From Stramonita haemastoma (lineage: Eukaryota > Mollusca > Gastropoda > Neogastropoda > Muricidae), in assembly GCA_030674155.1 (NCBI GenBank), contig CM060342.1, positions 15,522,095 to 15,532,094 of the forward strand: a stretch of 10,000 nt of DNA, in the 5' to 3' direction. A program made the translations under genes and the position numbers. The stretch's first letter is position 1. The number at the start of each line of letters is the position of its first letter. The notes under the pieces were generated by a model. It was not told the origin of the DNA. It worked only from the letters and a program-made list of their open reading frames with translations, and did no database searches. Of the stretch, positions 6,159-10,000 are shown in pieces.

Positions 6159-6374
6159 TGTGATATTAAACGATCAGCCTGAGAGTGTCAAATATTGTCT
6201 CTGAGTTTATTTGTGTTTGTTGATTTCCGGCAACTTTCGACACCTACTTTTTCATACTTTTTGGATATGTAGTTGGTGATTTTTTTCCCCAGCTGTTGCA
6301 CCAAGTTGGAAAACTATTGCAGTTTGTTCTTTAGGGAAATGTAAAAATTGACTACACTCTTGTTCGTTTGACCG

Positions 6375-6665
6375 ACGCTACAGCCGAGTAGCTAAAAGTG
6401 TTCGACTTCAATCCTGTGGGTCCATGAAGTCGTGGGTTTGAATCTCGGGAGCGTCTTTTGATGAATTAAGGGTGGGAATTTTTACTCTCTCCCAGCTCAA
6501 CTTTAAGTGCAGACCTGCGAGTGCCTTGATTCCCTTTGTGTATACACGCATGCAGAAGATGAAACAGGCATATGTAAAGATTCTGTAATCCATGTCAGTG
6601 TTCGGTGGCTAACGGAAACACGAACATACCTAGCATGCATCCTGTGCCAAAAACTGCGCTGCTTT
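6375..6665 (+). mobile_element. tRNA-derived SINE, + strand
   Basis: The head carries a pol III A box at 6389-6400 (TAGCTAAAAGTG) and a B box at 6435-6445 (GGTTTGAATCT, near GGTTCGAATCC) at tRNA-like spacing. The body at ~6505-6625 (including GCAGACCTGCGAGTGCC and CCATGTCAGTGTTCGGTGG) resembles a SINE core I know from gastropod genomes; that family match is from memory. The right end is uncertain, and I see no clear target-site duplication. No protein is encoded. Confidence 0.75.
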
Positions 6666-6825
6666 GAAGTGGGAATGTGTCAGTTGAGGCCAGCAGGCAG
6701 ACCTTCTGCTGAATGACAACCACAGGAGAAGACCAGACTTTCACCCAGTAAGGGCATGCAGAGAAGAGAAGAGAAAGTGAAGTTGTTTATTACGAATAGC
6801 AGACTCATCAAACTATTGTTTCTCA

Positions 6826-6944
6826 GTGTGTGTGTGTGTGTGTCTGTCTGTCTGTCTGTGTGTCTGTCTGTGTGTCTGTCTGTCTGTCTGTCTGTCTCAG
6901 TGTCTGTCTGTCTGTCTGTCTCTCTGTCTCTCTGTCTGTCTGTG
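6826..6944 (+). repeat. (TG)n / (TGTC)n microsatellite
   Basis: Starts as TG repeats and passes into TGTC with TCTC variants. Open frames across it on both strands are low-complexity artefacts. The rest of the intron to 7162 is T-rich, with a run of 13 T near 7082, and holds nothing else I can name. Confidence 0.93.
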
Positions 6945-7162
6945 AGCACAGCTTCTTTAAGAATTTGTTTTGTGTCTGAGGGAAGTAGGCAATTTTTCAG
7001 AACTGTGTGTGCTTAATGAGTTTCGTTGATGGTGGTGTGGTGGTTTTTTGTTCTTTTTTGTTGGTTTCTGCTTCTGACTTCTTTTTTTTTTTTTTGATGT
7101 GGTATTTTTAAGGTATTGACAAAAATGGTTTTCCTTACGAAAATGTCTGCTGGTTCTGACAG

Positions 7163-7267
7163 ATTGCCTGTATCACTCCGTCCTCCTCCAACATCACAGA
7201 GACCATGAACACACTACGGTACGCCAGCAGGGCCAAAAAGATCAAATCCAAACCTACCGTGAAAATG
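7163..7267 (+). CDS. KIF12: KIF12-like kinesin, end of motor domain and neck linker exon
   Basis: Exactly 35 codons in phase 0 at both ends, between an acceptor ending ACAG at 7162 and GTGAGA at 7268. It reads [20 protein letters not shown], then [15 protein letters not shown]. This is the kinesin helix 6 signature (ETxxTLRYAxRAKxIxxKP) leading into the neck linker, which docks along the motor core when ATP binds. Together with the preceding exon it gives an uninterrupted ITLM-IACI junction, confirming the unusual donor at 6076. A 27-codon exon follows in the same phase. Confidence 0.94.
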
Positions 7268-8196
7268 GTGAGATGATAGGAGTTGGGTTTTGTTTTTCTG
7301 TTTTTCAACTTTTTGAATTTGGTTTTTATCGACGATTTTAAGGCATTTTTGGTTAATAATTTGCTACTTTTTCTCTGTCAGTTTCTGAAAAACCTGCAGT
7401 TGTTTTTGGTGGATTTTTTTTTTGTTCCTCAGCTAGAGTTCTGAAGTTTACAAAATGTAGGATTTTTGTATATGCGACCATTTTTGACCAGCATTAGGGT
7501 AGCTGCATTTCGACTTGGTGGGTTGGCCTTTTTATCATTCATTATTAAAAATTTCGTGATATTTTTTCACAAAGTTTGGAGATGGGGGGGTTTTCTTTCA
7601 ACAATTTGTGTATTTCTATCCAACTTTTTTTTTTTAGTGTTCTATATCACTCGCTAAGTATGGGGGAAGATTGTTAAATTTCATCAGAACATTATTTTAA
7701 TGATGGAGGTTGGAGGCGGGGGGGGGTACAACAATTTTTATATTTCCAACCAACATTGGTTTTTGGAGTATCCAATATCACTTATTAAGTTTGGGGGGGA
7801 TTGTGGAATATCATCAGAATATTCAATGATGCCAGAGACGTTTTGAATAAGAAAGTTGCCTATTTTGTTGATATCAGGAAGTAATAATGACATTACCTGC
7901 TGGTCAACTTATGTTATTGTTGCTTCTATTTTTATCTTTATCATTTTTTTTGTTTAGTATTACTTTTGTGAAAAGACGTTGACTGTTTTTATTCGGTCAG
8001 TGTGTATTTCCTACCAATTTTTTTTTTTTTTTTTTTGGTAATGTTTTGCCGAATTTTGAGGGGGGGGGGGTAAGTTTGCTGGTTTTTTCACAATTTGCTT
8101 CTTAAGAGTTATTCATATAACTCTTTTTTTTTTTTTTGAAATTGTAGCTCCTTGTAATTTGTTGATTTTCTTAAAACAGATTGTTTATAATCTATC
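7268..8196 (+). other. Kinesin intron: T-rich, G-homopolymer-rich, with a diverged tandem duplication
   Basis: No coding region is supported. Two diverged tandem copies of a ~115-130-base unit lie at 7583-7704 and 7717-7831. Each starts with a G run and ACAATTT, passes through TATTTC and ATATCACT, and ends with ATCATCAGAA and AATGATG. G runs of 7-10 recur (7584, 7719, 8061), as do long T runs (7626, 8020, 8124). Confidence 0.75.
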
Positions 8197-8269
8197 TGTC
8201 TCTCTGTCCTCTGTCTCTGCTCTCTGTCACTCTCTCTCTCTCTCTCTCACTCTCTCTCTCTCTCTCTCA

Positions 8270-8301
<32 letters not shown>

Positions 8302-8513
8302 TCACTCTCTCTCTCTCCTCTCTCTCTCTCTCACTCTCTCTCTCTCTCTCACTCTCTCTCTCTCTCACTCTCTCACTCTCTCTCTCTCATCTCTCTCTCA
8401 CTCTCTCTCTCTCTCTCTCTCACTCTCTCTCTCTCTCTCTCTCCTCTCACTCTCCTCTCCTCTCTCTCTCTCCTCTCTCTCTCTCTCCTCTCCTCTCCTC
8501 TCTCTCTCTCCTC

Positions 8514-8579
<66 letters not shown>
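8197..8579 (+). repeat. (CT)n microsatellite upstream of a kinesin acceptor
   Basis: About 380 bases of almost pure pyrimidine, mainly CT with CAC and TCC interruptions, pure for the last ~50 bases. It ends 27 bases before the acceptor at 8605-8606 and so serves as an outsized polypyrimidine tract. Apparent open frames in it (Ser-Leu or Arg-Glu repeats) are artefacts. Confidence 0.95.
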
Positions 8580-8581
<2 letters not shown>

Positions 8582-8606
8582 ACATAGGCAATGGTAATTT
8601 GTGCAG

Positions 8607-8687
8607 GACCCACGGGAAAAACTGATCGTGAATTTGAAGAGAGAGATTAAAGTACTACGCAACGAGAACCATTATCTACGTCAACAG
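8607..8687 (+). CDS. KIF12: KIF12-like kinesin, neck / start of coiled coil exon
   Basis: Exactly 27 codons in phase 0 at both ends, after GTGCAG and before GTGAGA. It begins DPREKLIVNLKREIKVLR and ends NENHYLRQQ. Leu, Ile and Val at heptad-like spacing with many charged residues indicate the start of the stalk coiled coil that follows the neck linker, where the kinesin would dimerise. DPREKLIxxLKREI followed by ENxxLRQQ is what I recall for KIF12 orthologues. A second possible acceptor, TAG at 8585-8587, would shift the frame. The gene continues beyond the window or after a long intron that holds no further exon up to 10000. Confidence 0.87.
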
Positions 8688-8698
8688 GTGAGATCAAG

Positions 8699-8752
8699 TT
8701 GTTGTTGTTGTTGCTGTTGTTGCTGTTTTGTTGTGGTTGTTGTTGCTGCTTC

Positions 8753-8792
<40 letters not shown>

Positions 8793-8880
8793 TCTGCTGC
8801 TGTTGCTGTTGCTGAAGCTGCTGTTGTTGTAGTTGTTGTTGATGCTGTTGTCTCGGTTGTTGCTGAAGTGGTGTTGGTGT
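8699..8880 (+). repeat. (TTG)n / (CTG)n trinucleotide tract after the last donor
   Basis: Mixed TTG, CTG and CTT triplets starting 11 bases after the donor at 8688. The hydrophobic Cys/Val/Ala open frame across it is a repeat artefact. From 8881 to about 9100 it decays into G/T-rich sequence with TTTTG repeats and no other feature. Confidence 0.92.
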
Positions 8881-9101
8881 TCTAGCTGTTGCTTTGATTG
8901 TGTTTTGTTGTCGTTTTTTTTGTTAATATCGTTGATTCATTTGTTGTTTTGTTGGGATTTTTTGTCGCTGTTGTTTTGTTAGGGTGGCTGTTGCAGTTAT
9001 TGTTAGTGTTGTATCAGTTTTGTTTTGTTTTGTTTTGTCGTTGTGGTGGCGGTTCTTATTGCTTCAGTTGTTACTTTGCTATTGTCTTTTATTTATCTAT
9101 T

Positions 9102-9442
9102 CTTTTTTTTCGAGAATAATGGAATAAGCACTCATGGGCTTTACATCCAGTCCCCATATACATGCAGTTTTGTCAAAATCGTCTTCCATTTCCACAGGCA
9201 CAATTGGCCTACTTTTCCGAAAGGCAGATCCAGTTTTCACATGTGCACAAGATATTCTGCATGCGTTTGTACATGGGACCTGGTTTTACAATCTCACCCG
9301 AAGGATTTTCGTGGGAGTGGAGTCGGTACTGATGTTAACTCCAGGTGAAAAATCCCCTTGAAACAGGTGTCTCAGTGGTGGCTCGAACCCAGGCCGTCAG
9401 AAAGCGAGCGCAACGCTCTAACCACTAGGCTATCTTGCTCTC
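9102..9442 (-). mobile_element. tRNA-derived SINE, - strand
   Basis: Read on the minus strand, the head has an A box (TAGCCTAGTGG, 9432-9422) and a B box (GGGTTCGAGCC, 9390-9380), separated as in a tRNA. An unrelated body of ~270 bases follows, ending near an A run (plus-strand T run at ~9101-9110). The acceptor ends do not pair, so this is a SINE head and not a tRNA gene. The body differs from the SINE at 6375-6665, so two families are present. The exact 3' end is uncertain. Confidence 0.8.
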
Positions 9443-9532
9443 GTGGTGATATACTATAGGGGGGGAAAAGTGCTATTCAAAGAGAGGAGGATTCCTACTA
9501 ATTGTACTCAAAGAAATCGGCAGTAATTGTGA

Positions 9533-10000
9533 GTGGCATACAGCACAGTACAGTGTACTTCAGTGCAGTGTAGTTCAGTATAGTACAGTATGGTACAATA
9601 TAGTGTAGTACAATATAGTGCAGTACAGTATAGTACAATATAGTGCAGTACAGTGTAGTGCAGTACAGTATAGCACAATATAGTGCAGTACAGTGTAGTA
9701 CAATATAGTGCAGTATAGTATAGTACAATATATAGCAGTACAGTATTGTACAATATAGTGCAGTACAGTATTGTACAATATAGTGCAGTACAGTATAGTA
9801 CAGTGTAGTACAGTGTAGTGCAGTACAGTATAGTACAATATCGTGCAGTACGGTATGGTGCAATATAGTGCAGCACAGTATAGTACAATATACTGCGGTA
9901 CAATATAGTGCACCACAGTATAGTACAATATAGTGCAGAACAGTATAGTACAATATAGTGCAGTACAGTATTGTACAATATAGTGCAGTACAGTATTGTA
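9533..10000 (+). repeat. 25-bp minisatellite built from 5-bp subunits, running off the window
   Basis: The basic unit is CAGTA TAGTA CAATA TAGTG CAGTA (25 bases, five related 5-mers), with point variants. The period holds exactly: the variant word TATTGTACAATA occurs at 9744, 9769 and 9969, spaced 25 and 200 bases. All three minus-strand frames stay open for 117-156 codons because the unit lacks stops there, giving Tyr/Leu/Cys/Thr repeats that I do not treat as protein. Confidence 0.95.

Noticed and set aside
5944..6204. A single ORF reading through the exon at 5957 into the TCTG repeat as a true C-terminus
   Set aside because: The reading after 6075 is low complexity, and the exon at 7163 continues the kinesin motor exactly in phase. 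The brief likeness of the read-through start (MVCPSS) to kinesin sequence is coincidence.
6680..7016. Open frames across the TGTC repeat on both strands
   Set aside because: Simple repeat translation (Ser/Val/Cys/Leu, or Asp/Arg/Thr) with no coding support.
8159..8613. Long Ser-Leu and Arg-Glu open frames across the CT repeat
   Set aside because: A dinucleotide repeat without stops is open in several frames; this is intronic sequence before a kinesin acceptor.
8601..9119. Cys/Val/Ala-rich open frames after the exon at 8607
   Set aside because: They come from TTG/CTG triplets beyond a good GTGAGA donor.
9380..9442. Functional tRNA gene on the minus strand
   Set aside because: A and B boxes are good, but the acceptor-stem ends do not pair, and a SINE body follows.
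9498..9978. Minus-strand Tyr/Leu/Cys/Thr repeat proteins in three frames
   Set aside because: All three frames are open because the 25-bp unit lacks stop codons on that strand, so openness carries no coding information.

Overview
This is eukaryotic, almost certainly animal, DNA. It holds short exons with GT-AG introns, tRNA-derived SINEs, many microsatellites and a tyrosine-recombinase retrotransposon. The repeat style (TGAT/TGTC/CT microsatellites, and a SINE body I associate with gastropods) suggests a mollusc, probably a gastropod. That placement is inference from memory.

The host gene is on the + strand. Four consecutive coding exons (4524-4613, 5957-6075, 7163-7267, 8607-8687) join in frame into the C-terminal half of a kinesin motor domain, the neck and the start of a coiled coil. 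The best match I recognise is KIF12. The upstream exons and the rest of the stalk lie outside the window.

Positions 32-4496 hold a nearly complete DIRS-type retrotransposon in antisense orientation, inside the intron just before the 4524 exon. It has perfect 46-bp inverted terminal repeats. In its own 5'->3' order it carries a Gag-like ORF broken by one frameshift, an RT-RNase H-methyltransferase-like ORF, and a tyrosine recombinase ORF that overlaps the RT ORF by about 400 bp. All main catalytic residues are visible. The RT frame has no ATG at its start. It opens one codon before a canonical T TTT TTA heptamer lying in the Gag frame, so a retrovirus-like -1 frameshift is a good hypothesis for Gag-Pol expression.

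The next intron (4614-5956) holds the most unusual structure. Four degenerate copies of the acceptor and first ~60 bases of the following kinesin exon are embedded in TGAT/TGAC repeats. One keeps an intact acceptor but has an early stop. Another keeps an open frame but has lost the acceptor AG.

The remaining introns hold two SINEs (6375-6665 on +, 9102-9442 on -), a diverged tandem duplication (7583-7831), a 380-bp CT tract before the last acceptor, a TTG/CTG tract after the last donor, and a 25-bp minisatellite (9533-10000) running off the end. No prokaryotic genes, CRISPR arrays or functional tRNA genes were found.
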